Of a stretch of 64,000 nt of DNA, positions 34,477 through 48,228 are shown one piece after another. The DNA comes from Bryum argenteum (lineage: Eukaryota > Streptophyta > Bryopsida > Bryales > Bryaceae), in assembly GCA_037043015.1 (NCBI GenBank), contig CM073322.1, positions 2,925,601 to 2,989,600 of the forward strand. The letters run 5' to 3'. The position numbers and the translations under genes were made by a program. The notes under the pieces were generated by a model. The model was given only the letters and a program-made list of their open reading frames with translations. It was not told the DNA's origin and made no database searches. The number at the start of each line of letters is the position of its first letter. Position 1 is the stretch's first letter.

Positions 34477-37400
34477 TTATTGTCTGCCAGGAGAATGGCT
34501 GCCGGAAAGCTTCACCATCGCAGATCGAGATGACGGTTGAGGCAGAGCATATTTTACATTTCCCGAGGAGCCCTCGATAAGACCTGCTATTCCTGCTGCG
34601 GCCGTTTGAGCATTCGATGGCAGGAATAGATCGTGCTTTTGATCCTTGTATGCACTCCACACCTGCCAGAGTGCCACCCAACTCAAATAAGAAACACGCT
34701 TTCCTGCTGAAACCGTAACGGAGATAGCTTTCACCTCAACAACATCAATTAAGATATCTCCTTGTTTTGATATTCTGAATGAGCTGATCAACAGGATATT
34801 CATAAGAAACATTTCAACTGTATAAGCGAATGATGAATGCTAAAAATAGAACGTCATATTCAATAAAGAATGCTTGTTATGAATTGATTTAGTTTGAAAT
34901 TGGATCTTGAGCAAAAGACTTACATCTGATGATGAGAGGACGTCTTGCACTCTAGCAGAGTGTGCACCCTCACCAGCAAAGGCTTGTAAAACCTGCACAT
35001 CGATCCAACTTAGAATCTCTTAAATAGAAATTTCAATTTTAAGGCTGCAGTCTGATGACACAGGCCTGCAAAGTGAACGTCGGAGATCGATGTGGGTTTT
35101 GATACCTCAACAGCCAAAACACGGCCCACGGAGGCTTCATTTTCATTCCACTTCATTTGAGCCATGAGTCCATTCCTCCCTCCAGCTCGCCAGTCTAAGA
35201 TTCCGAGCAGGACTTCCACCAAACCAGCTCTGTGTAGCGTACAGGAAGAATGTCAGTATCAATTGATAGATTTATATTGACGTGTATCAATTCAACAACA
35301 GCCAAACTTCACTAGTAGGTGATCGACCGATAAGAGACTTACTTCAATCCTTGAGCCACAAGTGCATCACGAGCACGGTTGCCTGCAGCCACAACTCTCT
35401 TCAAAGTTTCCAGAGCCAACACACTGCCTCCAGGCCATCCTATGGCCTTCATCAAAAGCGGCACAATCTGAAATTCACCCAAGTGAGTTTCTTCAGTAAA
35501 TAATTTGCTCTCGAAATGAATTAAGTGCAGAACAGGATCAGGTAGTTGCAAATGAGATAACCTTCACAGCCTGATGGGTAAGAACAAAACTCTTATGAAG
35601 ATGAATTGATGAGAGGTTTACCTGGGGAGAGCCCATTCCTGGGGTAGCCATGGCTTCAGCACACGCGGTGGAAGCAGCCAACTGGTGCAACACGCGCAGG
35701 CAGCTCAACCGCACCTGTTCCTGAGGAGTCTGGTTTCCAAACAAGCTTGAATCCGCATCGTCGACATCCCAGTCTCCTTGCCGTCCGTGGCTCTCACTCT
35801 TGGCTAAAATATTTTGAGAAGAGGCCGAGGAAACGATGCGGCCCTCATTAGCCATTGCGGACACCAGCTTCGGCACGTACCCCAAGTGCGCGACATGGTC
35901 GGCAAGCAGAGGCTGCACACGTAGAAGTGATACGAGCGCAGCGGAGAGAAGCAATGGCAATTGGGGCTCCACTTGCGATCCACCCCTTGCATGCGTTGCT
36001 GCCGCTGCTGTCACATACTGGTCCAGCAAGCCTTCTAAAAACCTCTTTGGGTTCCTGAGTGGGAACTTCGGGTCCTTGAGGAACAACCGAACGTAGACTC
36101 CACCAACCTAACGAAGGCAGTCAAAACACATGAAAGCATATCAGTATCGAAACACGTGTATCATTCCTAGAATTTGTAACTATCTAAACTTGAATGTCGC
36201 AATCTGGGGGCTCAAATCTGCTCAACATGGATGAAACTTACGAGACAGATGGATTAGGAAGATAACAAGTTGTATGACAGGTGGAAGTTGCAGTACCTGA
36301 GGCTCTTCGTTGAGGTTGTCTTGCTGCCCTGATGAGCTCTCAGGGAGATCCCACTCGACTACTTTGCCTTTAGTCTGTTCTCTGTACAGATCGGCAGCCA
36401 TGGTCGCTAGCTGCGCACCAAGAGAGGCCGCCATCGCCGGGCTCCATACAAGCTCCGGAGTCTCGCTGCTTTGCTCCAAAGCTGCCACCACTGCATCCCC
36501 GGGCCCATCCCGGATGGCAGACACCAACCCGTCCGGCAGGAACCGTGCTACAGTGATGGCTACTCGAGGTCCATGCATGGGTTGCCCCACCAGCTTTCCT
36601 AACAAGGACGCCGCTGCTATCCTTGTCTGACTTGACACTTCTGGAACAATGCATACTTAGTCAGAATTATGCATGGAACATGGTGGAGCAGCCTAGTGTA
36701 GACCAAACAGTTGCTCATTAATTCGTGATTTTGTTTGACATTGAGAGATGAGGAGGGTTCCATACCTTGGCCAGGCAGAACAAGCTGTAAGATGTACACG
36801 ACGCCGCCATGTTTAGCAGCTGCCCAAGCAAGTTCGGAGGTACTGGCCAGTGAGTACAAGACCCTCAATGCGTCTGACCGACAAGAAGGGGCGCAGTGCA
36901 ACAACTGGAGGAGGAGAAGCAATGCTGAACGATCCGCAACTAAAGCTTCCACACTAGCTGCCTGCATAGTGAGTCGAGCAAGAACATCGAGGCAAAGTTG
37001 TGGCACTTCATCACTAGAAGGTCCCGTATCCAGTAAACAATTCAACAGAGGCGCAAGTCTCTCCTTTGAGGAGAATACTGATGTCAGCTCTGAATCCGCA
37101 CTCAAGATATTCTGCAACCACAAAAAACAGACACTCCATATTTAGCAGTCATCTTTTCTGCAATAATCAAGAATAGAACCTGATCCTGTTACAGGGGTTT
37201 GTGCCACTCATAAGAACATCGTTCCTTCACGAGCAATATTTGAAGCAGAGCACTAGACGTATAATGCTTAAAAGAGAGAATGGAATTTTAGTCTGACCTG
37301 TAAAGCCTTGAGCGCCATGGTGAGGTTCTTGACAAGAGTCTTTTCAGGCGACTCTGAAGTGCTTGGACTGGGTACATCAGCAGCAACTACTGAAGAAACT

Positions 37401-40400
37401 AACTCTCCCTCCTTGTCCTCTCCTTCCTTAGTAGTCTGGGCTTCCGCTTCAGGCGGATCTTCCACTGGAACTGGAGGTGCCCCATCTTCGCTTGTCTCCG
37501 CGACAGCCTGTGTGACCGGTCGAGGCTCAGGTACAACTTCAATCTCTCCTAATTTCTGCCTCGCTTCCACAACGTTGCTGATGTAGTCCACTAAAGCTTC
37601 ACAGAGCTGTTGGCCATTCGCAATTTCTGAATCCGGCTGCTCATTGTACACTCTTAAGTACACGTCTCCGACATGTAGCTCGCTCGTGAGGGCTTTGTAC
37701 TTGAAACCCTGCACAGCTTGCATGTCATGAGTGCCGTCCGCCAGTTGCGACATGCGCTGATTCTCGACGAAGTTCAGAAGTTCAGCTCTCATTGCCGAGT
37801 TCCAGATAATCTGCATTGTTCGGAAAAAATTGTCAGTATGATCGAAAATACAGCTGAATAGACTTAGTCTTCACGAGACTCCTTGACATGATGAGTGAAA
37901 AGATTGAACCTTCAATTGGCATATGATAATGAAAGAATGAAAAACCGACAGACCTGAGGAGACTCGACGTTGGAGTTGAGGTTTCGAAGCAAGTCTCTGG
38001 GAGACTCGTGGCTGAACATAGCGGCGAGCTTTGGTGTAAGCATCGCCCGCAAGGCTTTGGCTGCAATTTCATTATGAGGAGTCTGCAGTTCATCATCCAG
38101 GAGACCAGCTAATCTTGCTAATGCACGTACTGCAAGCATCGCATGCATATTCTTTGCAGTCTGAATACTATTCCCAATTTGGGGTCCAGTAGCAGAGCTG
38201 TGTTCAGCTGTGGAATCGTACTGTAATAGGAGGGGCGTCAGGAACCTGAAGATAAAAACACAGTCGTGGATGTTAGAATTCAATCGCCACCCTCAAGAGT
38301 TGCGCACTAAAATTCAATGAACTTGAGCTAACAACCCACACATACTTATCAGAATACGAAGTCTTTTGCAACGGGGTTAGTAACATCGATCAAACATCCG
38401 TACTACTACTCTTCACACGTGCAAGATAACAAGGCCGGACAATATAAGTTAATGAACATACAGAAATAGTTTCAACTGAACAATAACCTTGGAATGTAAA
38501 GCTCAATGATAATGTATGGCATACTGACCAGATAACTCCAGCCTTCAAAAGAGCATCCTGAAGTTTCGTTGATGCCGCCAAATGAGCAACAGTTTGCAGT
38601 GCAGCTTCAACTGCTGTTGTGGCCAATTCAAGCTCACAGCAATGTACAACATCAACAACGAATCCTGAATAGTGTAGCATCTCTTGACGTGCACTTTCGA
38701 ATGTACTCAAACCTGGCAAACACCCAACAGCTGCGTAAGTCATAAAGAAAACCACGCACATTTTCTGGATATCTAAGAAAGTGCAGAGAGATCCATCACA
38801 ATGTAGAAAAAGACAAGCTTTAGATAGCCAAAAATGTTTCGAACCCTTGGTGAAGGTTATGAAAGTACGAGAAAATTTACCTGCAAAAGTGCGCATAATG
38901 TTGCTCACAATCACAGCAGCTGGATCTGTTGAGGCTGTAGTTCTCTGTACAACATTCATACACCGAGAGAGTAAAGTGGCCAACAACGAGATACCTCCGT
39001 CGCGCACCAGCTCCTCTCCGTTCAAAGCAGAGGAGCAACATCTGCAGAGATTCAGAGACACTGGTATCAGTATCCATTAGCATAGAATGTAGTGACAAAT
39101 AGGGTAAAGTGGTACTCACGTGAGCCATATTAGTTCAGTGGCTGCTTCCAGAAGAGGTGCTCGCTCTGGGGTCAGGAAGGTGTTGTCATCACGATCGATT
39201 GTAATCACGTTTAGCAGCATCGGATAACCCGCATACTTGAAGGGCTCCAACACAGCTCCGTATCTACTGAAAAGGATGCATTGCGCCTTCAACAAAAGCT
39301 GTAGCCGCCAAGGCTGAGGACCTTGCAGCCCTTGCAATGTAGCCTGTAATAAATAATTGCACTTTTAGCTCATTTGCTAAGAAACTGAATTGCCAAAAAC
39401 GTAATTACGCTTCCAAAGGCAACATCATATGGTCTTTCCTTCAATCCACTTCCACTCATATATTTAGTTTGACATCAGACACTGATGGTTCAGAAATTGA
39501 AGCCTACGAATACAAGCCAGGATTACTTGAGTCCTCGCATTGTCTACACTATCATTGATAAGTACTCAAGGATGGTTACAAGGATAAAAGTAACTAATGT
39601 ACTCCCACACAATTTCAGAATATACCTGTAATCGTTCGTAGGCCTTCTGAACAGCAACAAACTTCTCTCTGCCTTGTGGGTTCTTGTCTGGATGATATCT
39701 CATAGCCAACCTGCGATACTGGCGTTTTAGAATCTCCTCATCCACGCGTCCAAAAATCTTGCCAGTGGTGGACTTGCTTTCGTCGTCGCCCTCACCATTC
39801 TCGCCGCTAGTGCTTTCAGTTTCGTCTGCAGAAATCTCTAGTATCGCACAAGCCTCCTCTTCAGACAGGTCTAAAGGTCGCCTGGTCAGCTCTTCTCTCC
39901 ACATGGCTAGCAGTGATTGAAGGAACTCAACATGCTCAACAATGGGCCACTCTGGGAAGCGGATCTGATCGCACAGGTTGCGGAGGTAATAGCGGTGACA
40001 CCACATCTCATCTTGAAGCTCAGGATAAGTGACAGGAGGCATTGGTGCGTACTCGTAGAGAGCATGGCAGTGCTGTGGAAGTTTCTGAGGGAAATCTCCA
40101 AGATGCTTGAAAACCTGCCATGAAGAAAGTGAACCATCAGTGTCAAAGAACAAACGAAGGTTCTTTCTACTAAGTAAAACCTTCACTTATACATTGCATG
40201 TGTTTGCAGTCCATCAGGTCCCAAATACCATCCAAAACTACTAACTTTAGTACACTTTCAATTCTCTACACTTGAAAAATTGATCAAATTGTGGCATATC
40301 AAAATAGTATCATACCGATCATGCATTGATGTAAGGAATAGAAACAAAACAACGAACGTATCTTACTACGATACTTGATTTTCTAATGAAGAATGGTGTG

Positions 40401-42721
40401 AGAAATAAACCTGGTCGATAAGCCGCTCTCCGCGCATCTTGTGAGTCCATATGATTTCTGGAGTATCTGAATCAGCTACGAGGCCAGCAGCAAATGCAGA
40501 TGGGCCACTTCTCTCCAAGACGTACAGCAGACTCTCAGGTAATAGGCCACCCAAAATACTTCGTTTGGCCAACGGAAGAGAGGACGCCACTGCTGCATCA
40601 GCACCCCCGTGGAAGGCTTGGTAGGCATGTGTGTAGGCAAAAAGCTGTGCAACTGAGTCCAGGTTGGAACCACCGTATGCTAGAGCAAAATAGAATGCCC
40701 CGGTATTGTACAAACGCGCCATCGCTTTAGGATTCCTAGTCAAGATTGCCTTCAGCAATGAAGCTGAGTTTTCCACAAGCGCTGGCTCTCCGGTCAACAT
40801 TGCCTGCAGAATCAAGAATGAGTTTAAATCCATCGATGGTGCTTGCAACAGATGGAAACTTCAAAAACTGTCACTATGTAGCACACGATTTCTCGTTAAT
40901 CTCACATAACTCACCTGAGCGATATGATTTAAGCACCGCGGACTAGTCAGAATGCGCTTTACACGAGGAGTTGGTGTAATGAGCTCTCCAGCATCATCTA
41001 GGTCGGAATGAACTCCCACCATGCTGTGCAAGATAGACAGCGCCACCTCGCCCACCTGCAAAGTCACCAATAAATATTTATACTATGGTGTGATTATGTA
41101 TCTCCTAACCCCGTGCAATCTATCTACATCATAACAGGAAGAACCGGACCCCTTTAAGAACCATTCAAAACTGCTACCCTTTTGCCTCATTACGTCCTTC
41201 TATTCACAATATGCAATGAAAAGCCAACGATTTTGAAAACTTCGAAGTCCGCTTCACAAACTGTCAGGCAAATTCCCAGTCATCGAGAGAATATTGCAAC
41301 AACCAACGCACCTGCACGGGCGTTAGCACCGCCACTCCACTTCCAAGTGCCCATCGCAATTCTCGAATGTCCCGAAGACGTTTCCACTCTGTCATGCCCT
41401 GAGCCCAACATTTGGAGTTCCAATCGATTTCTTGTTTCGACCACGCACGCCTGATCACATCTTTCTCCACAGGGCCAACTTGAGCCCCAGCCTTAGTCAC
41501 ATAATGCCACTCCTTCTGTGGCTCCACGAAGGCATTGGCAGCAATTAAGTTGGACTGGAGAGGTATGGCAGTTCTTTCCGATGCTTCATGTGCAGTAGTG
41601 AGGAGGTCGACAGCAAGGACACAACCCCCAACAGCGATGGACGCCTTCGCATTTGCTGGTACCAGCATGAGAGCCTATGCACCAGAAACATAAAGTTGCT
41701 CATCAGAACTGATGTCATAGAAATAACCAAAAGTGACGGGTAAGACTTTCACCCGTTTAATGAGAGACTACATCTACAAAATTCAAGCCGTCAGAAGCAA
41801 ATATGCCTCACCTGTAAAAGGAGCAGACATCGATGTCGTAGAGCCCTGTCACTAGTACGATCAACCAACACAGTGATGTGCGGAGTGCCATCAAAGGGAC
41901 CAATCGTTTGATAATGTTGCTCGTATACTATAGCCATAGCTCGTGCACACAATTCCCGAACTGAAGAACCTCCGCCGCCTCCAAAACCATCCAATCCACC
42001 CATGTCACACCAATCAACTCCAAGGTCGTCTGTGGAGGATCCCTCGACTGTGAGTCCAATGTCAGCGTCACAAAGGAATCGATGATACAACGCCCGAAAA
42101 AACGCAACAGGATCACGAAGAGGGAAACCTTCAGCTCCACTCCCACTATCAAGCAGAAGCCGGAGATAATATTGTCCCACACAGACCTCCTTGGCCAAAC
42201 TGGCGTACCGAACTGCAAATTCTGCATAATTCCATGACAATTGGCTCGACGATTCGGTGCCATCTCCAGCTACCGTCACTCTTTCGATCACGCTTACGTC
42301 CACTGTCCGTTCCTTTTCTACATCCAGAAGATGCACTTCAGCTTGTAGAGACTCCCGAAGCTCTTGACGAGTCCGTGCATTCCATATCAGATCAGCACGG
42401 GAGTGATCCAGTCCAAATTCACGCCAGAACTCTGGCCAGTTGCAAACCAAGCCACCAGATCCAGCGGCCACGCTCTCAGTCATAACCTGAGCTGGTGCCG
42501 GGACTGGTGGCTGAGAGTCGATAGCACTTCCGTGACCATTATTGACATGGGTAGCACTTCCTAAGTACTGGCTCCCACTTGCGTATGGATTTGCAGCTGT
42601 AGGTTGGGCCAAGGCAGGTAAAGCTTGAGAAGGGCCAAGAGCAGAATGTGAGCTTTTCGGCATAATCTCCTCTTCAGTGGTTCCTTGCGAACTAGGAGAT
42701 GGTTGTGACTGTTGCTGTTGC

Positions 42722-42769
<48 letters not shown>

Positions 42770-45700
42770 ATACTCCCAATATCAAGAGAGGGGGCAGAAA
42801 ATGGATTCTGAGAGTTACTTGTGCTGGGTTTTCGAGGCACTTTTCCTTTACGCCGTTGCAATATTCTCTGCTGCTTTTTCTTCGCTGAAGTAGTGCTCAA
42901 CGCCAAGCTTTGCGCGTCGAAGTCCTCTTCGTCTGTTGGCTGTGTATACAAATACGCTACAAGTCCAGGAGGCAATACTCTCGAGAGTAGATCAAGCGCT
43001 GGTTGATGTGCATCTGCCCACAAAGCAACGAGCTGTCGACTGACATCCCTTCTTTCTCCAGCTGGTAAGAAAAACGCATGCACAAGGTGACGCAAGAGAG
43101 CACCATCCCGCAAGGCGGCGTCACGCATGGACTCGGCAGCCACTGCATCCTCCTCTGCAATTGCTCGCATGATAACAGCGATAGTCTCACGAACTCCTAC
43201 AGCAGGGTGGCCAAAAAGCGCAAACAATCGACGTTTCAAGCCAGCCACTAGACGCAACATCTCAACGAAAGTCGAGTGGTCGGTCGTCTCACTCTGCGGC
43301 TCACATAGCATTGCCTCTAAGACCTCAACTATGGCCATTGAGAGCAATGGCGAGACCGCCGCTGGTTTCAAACGGTAGACGAGAACCATTAAGTGGACCT
43401 GGTTTCCGAGCATGGCCGACTTAGCAAGAATAACACCTGCATGTTTCTCGCCTCTCGACATCGCCATCATGTTAGTTTCACCCCCTCCAACCAGCATGGC
43501 CACCAGCCCTGCAGCTTCCATGGCCACAGCCTCTGATCCTGACTGCAGCAGGCCCATGATTCGATTTGCAGCCACAGGCAACGACGCCACCAATGAGGCA
43601 GCATACGAAGACCCCATCAAGCGCCGTAAGCACGCTACTAAGCCCACCAGTGTACCGGCCGCCTTGGGAGATGGCGGTGGAGGAGGAGGACTATCCGGGG
43701 GCAGGTTCATTGGCGCAGGTAACATAGACAATAGCGTCATGAGCGTCACGTCGGTCACTTCGATGTGCGGTTGAAGGCCTTCATAAGGGACACAGGCGTT
43801 GAACTCTTGAACTCGTCTCCACAGACGAGCTTTGGAACCTGGTATGGACCCGCCTTCCGCTACCGCATCCTTGGCAGCCGCTGTGAGGTGCTTCACGTGA
43901 AGCGCCTCACCTTCAACGTCGGCAAACAAACGATGCGGTCCGCTTGCAGCCACTGGCGAAGGAATGGGTACCACACGCCCACAGGGAGGATCCAGTCGGT
44001 GTCCTGGCATTGTTACCCTTGCTAACATGGGGATAGGACGTTGACCCTGCCAAGACCAAGTTATCAGTGTCTAGTTCATCACTGGCAGCTGAATAAGTAT
44101 ATAGTAACAACAATATCAGAAATAATCTACATACTGACTAGATAACATATAAGCAATGGACAAAGACCCACCTCCGTCTGTATGGTATCCCGAACAGCTG
44201 CCAAGAGATTATCTCGTGATGTGCACGAATAAACCTACACAGCCACAGAAAAAAACAGCTCTTCATCATACACATAGTTCGATGACTCGTCGAATAGGAG
44301 AAGGCTACTTCCTATTCCTGATTAACAGCTCTGATCTTGCAACAACAACAACGACAACATCAATCACTGAAAGTGACCATACATGCATTGGGCAGCCGTC
44401 GCTGAAATCAATGGCAAACAATTGAGGCTCCTCTGCAAATCGAACAAGTGAAGTCACCGCAGATAAAGGTCGAACTATCACCGCCTGGAAAATCCATTCG
44501 ATTGTTAGGTTCAAGCGATCAACACATGCACTTCAAGATAATCAATAGTCGAACACATCAAGAAGAGGAGACAGAAACAAGAAAAAAGAACAAGGTAAGA
44601 TTTCCTATCCTCAGCATATTGGCTTACCTCGTAGTTGTTTTTCCGTCTCTCAACGAGTGAACTTTTTGTGAGAACGAGCTGCCTTGCAACAGATTCGCTG
44701 GCTCCGCCCAAACCTTTGATCCCGTACAGGATCTGCACTGTACCAGAGTGCGCAGTGCCATGTGCAGCTGTGCGCACTCTTGTTACTGACCACTCTCCGA
44801 CGGGTGTTTCTTCGGCGCCTACTGCAGTCTTCGCTGTTTTAGATAAATGGTTAGATCGTCTCCAAACGAGCGGCTTCATATCAGAATGTTGAATGGCACC
44901 ATCGTTCCAAGTACTACAGTAGTAGAAACTCACCTCTTTGCTTCAAAAACTCGGGAGCACCAATTGATTTCGTTGAGTCAACGTTGAGTGATATTCCAAC
45001 GGACAACTTAGCCATCCTTGTCTGTCCCAACAACAAAAATCAGTCACAAAATCCTCAGAGAATGACCGAATCAGCAGACTCATTTAAAGCATAGCTTACC
45101 ATGGTGGTGAGAATTGCAGAGTTCGAAGTCCCAGCACCTGCAGAGAAAGCTTTACACTTGCGACCAAACAACGGGCATAATACAAATCCTCCACCTTCTT
45201 GGCCACGCCGACCGTAAGCATCTGACAGCAGAATGATGGCTGGCGTGTCCATGTCACGATAGTTCAGACACCAATGAAGATTTCCATTTGACGCCCGCGC
45301 TTCAATCCCAATCGACGTGATTTTCATGACCTAGTGCAACCAGAGAGTGAAACAACATCATTCTCAAAGTTGAGAACAATCCTCGGCCATTAACTCAATC
45401 CAGAAAGTCGTAAATGTGATCGTGTTTCAAAACGCAGAAAGCTTAAAACTTGGACTACTATACCACTGATGAAAAAAAACAGAATCTCAACGGAGGGAAA
45501 AGTGACATACGAATGGACTCCAATCCGATGCGCGCCGCCTCAAATGGAGAACAGGGTACTCAGCAGTCTCCGAAGAAAAAGGAGATGATCCAGGTATTTT
45601 GAAGGATCTAAGCTTATGCAATTCCGTAAGAATAGCTGCTCGGTACCTGTAGTCAAACATCAAAATCTTTGAGCAAACTGAATCCAGAATCTAGGGAAAC

Positions 45701-46277
45701 AATACTATTGTGAAAAAGGATACCTCGACGAGAATCGCATCGGCTTGAACTTTCCACGGCCCTCGTTTCGGACATTAATGGTGAACTCAAGAGCATGCTG
45801 CTGAAGCGGGTCCTCACGCCCGCCTGAAACGGGCGCTGCGCCTTCGAAGTCTGTGGCGATGTCATACTCATTCGTGGTGGCGAGCGTAGTGGGATCGAGA
45901 GTGAGAATCTGCGTTGTGGAGATGCAGAAGATGCGCTTGTACTTCCCCCGCCACGAGTGCTTCGTGACAGTGTAGCGGCAAATGTATTCGGGCTCCTCCA
46001 GCGGGTTGGGATGCTGCTGCTGATGTGGTTGAGGAGACTCTTGGTTGTGGTGTGCGCTCGCCACCGACGAGGGCGTGGCAGCAGCGGGAAGCAGGAGCTG
46101 CGGAGTCTCCATGCCTGCGATCACTCGGTAAGGGTAATCCTCCGCGCCCAGCGACAAAGGCCACAAACTCCAGGGCTTCTGTTGCTGCGCCGCAGGGCGA
46201 CTACCCGACTGATTTGCCCCCAGCGCTTCCTGCCTGTGACCACCCCCGCTCGACGATGATGCTTCTGGCTGCTGCAA
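34477..46277 (-). CDS. GRV2: GRV2/RME-8-type DnaJ homologue subfamily C member 13 (endosomal), large spliced gene
   Basis: About two dozen exons span 11.8 kb. The first exon (45724-46277) starts MQQPEASSSSGGG and carries the N-terminal PH-like part (RYTVTKHSWRGKYKR, YDI). The largest exon, about 41810-44046, codes ARM-like helices, a Gln run and WPEFWREF with the LIWN repeat. Next is a GYF-like segment (WHYVTKAGAQVGPV, about 41400-41560). The J domain is at about 39630-39790, with the HPD tripeptide (RYHPDKNPQGREKF) needed to stimulate Hsp70. Further IWN-type repeats follow (IIWTHKMR, IIWNSAMRAELL, LVWSPAMAASL). The final exon, 34477-34662, has VWSAYKDQKHDLFLP and ends in TAA. In plants this protein sits on late endosomes and is needed for vacuolar trafficking and shoot gravitropism (Arabidopsis GRV2/KATAMARI2). 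All expected landmarks occur in order without an obvious break. Exact borders of every exon were not fixed. Confidence 0.93.
42705..42770 (-). repeat. CAA/CAG run coding polyglutamine in GRV2
   Basis: A GTT/GCT repeat on the plus strand translates on the minus strand as about 19 consecutive Gln within a low-complexity Ser/Gln/Pro linker of the largest GRV2 exon. The run is almost pure CAA near its 5' end, so its length is likely to vary between individuals. Confidence 0.9.
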
Positions 46278-48228
46278 CTAGCTCACATATGCCAAACTCG
46301 ATCGAAACCCTACCCTAACCTGACCTCGCGATCTCTACCATACCAATCGCTTAACCCTGCCGCAATCATATGATCAGCATCAAGACACTCGTGGCTCTCT
46401 TCCATTGACAGAACCCGAATTGAACCCGGAGGCTTCTTCCATCCTCCATCGCTAATGACCCCACTCCATCCAAAGAGGGCCTGTGAACAAAGACCACTCC
46501 TCAATGATATGATGTAAGCTCGAAGCCAGATACTGCTTAGATTCCACGACTGATCAAGCATCTCGATCGGATTTTAATTTGGCATTTAGGCGAGCTCCTA
46601 ATGTAAGACTTGTTTAATTCTTTTTTACCACATACTCTAGGTCCTTGGACTGATGAACCAGGAAATGAGTCGCTTGTGACAAAGGTACCTCAGAAAACCC
46701 TAAATCTCCATTTTGTGGCAAACTGGTCGAATTTGTATCAGCAATCGTAGCTTTATTGTTCTACTTAATATCTCAACAAGGAGCAATGTGTATGCCGCTC
46801 ACCGACCACTTCCCCAGCTCATCTTTAAACCTAAACTCCCTAAAACTGGCAATAAACCCTTAACGAGGTCCTAATCATGAAAACGAGACAAGCAGGAGCA
46901 TTCCATTCCATTCCACGCACCTTAAAAAATCATCGAATTCGAGTAAGCCGATCGAAGACTCAATCCAGCACGCACGGCCTGTAACCGGCACCATCAATCC
47001 AGCATCGACGACGACGTCCCATTATTGGGGATTCCGAGATAGGTTCCACTACTGCCAATTGCGCTAGCTCGCAACCCCTTTCTTAATTTCAAGGTGCACT
47101 ATGAAAGCTACCGTCACCGACACTCCAACCCAATTCGAATCGCGTAAACCACAGGTGAGTACCGCGCGCTCCTCGGAGGGGGCAACTTGAAACGCGAGGA
47201 CCGTGGCGATCGCGACCACGGAGCGACCTGGCGAAGCAAGCGAGTGCCCGAAATGCAAACATCGCGGATTCCCATGTTGCATAATCAGCAGCTCATCACC
47301 CAGCTCACGCTCGAGCCCCCATGCCCCTGGTCCGGGTATCGACCCGGTACCAACCGGGTCGGGTCGAGGCTGTAACGAACGCTTTCCTTTTCTTCAGCTT
47401 CCTTTTCATTCTGCCTGAATGCCTTTATTTAGTGCTAAACAACGTGTTGAAATACTGTGCAGTCTTTGCGAAACTACAGGGGAGACATGGTTTGAACTTC
47501 TTTTTCCGCGGGTAAAATTTACACGAGTAGAATAGTGTGGCTGCATTTGCAAAATAGCGTCGCTGCATATAAAATACTGTGGGTGCACCTCAACCGCCCT
47601 CCTTCCACAAAGTTCAGTTATTTATTACCGTCTCGTTGTTGGTTGTCTCTCAGCCATGGTGCCCAGCTCGTCCAAAGGCTCTCTCATGCAGATTCACTCC
47701 ATTGTGGCTTCGCTTGGATCATCCGTAGCAGTTGTTTGACCCAACCTTTGAGCCATCAATTCAATTGTCCTCCTTCGAAACTCCCATAGAATCAGACGCG
47801 CTTGCAAGCTACAAATTTAATCATTTGTGAACACATGATGTGACGTTGCAATTGTTGAGATTCCCAATTAGCACCGAGCCAGCGAGAGAAACCTCGATCA
47901 TCGGTGACAACTACAAAGACGAATATGACAACTTGCTGAGTTCCCTTGTAGCTTCTATACGCTAAATTTCGAAAGATTTCCATCACTCCTGTGCATAGGT
48001 GGTTGTTCTCCAGCTTCGTGCATCAAACCAGCAGTTCAAAGTCCACAACCGATCCAGTGCGTCACTACGCGCTGCCTGGTACCCTCGGCTACTCCAACAG
48101 AAGAAACTCTAGTACATGATTCGAAACGCTGACGATCACAGTGGAGCGAGCATTCAATAGATTCTGGGAGATATATCACATCCTACGTACAAGGCGTATT
48201 AGCAGCAGTTATCCTCGAGATTGTGAGC
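46278..48228. promoter_or_regulatory. shared upstream region of two divergent genes (GRV2 and DCD gene 1)
   Basis: The 1.95 kb between the GRV2 start (minus strand) and the start of the first DCD gene (plus strand) must hold both promoters and leaders. From about 47320 rightwards it is part of the left arm of the inverted duplication, so that part of the DCD upstream region recurs at 53819-54400. I see no coding region. Confidence 0.6.
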
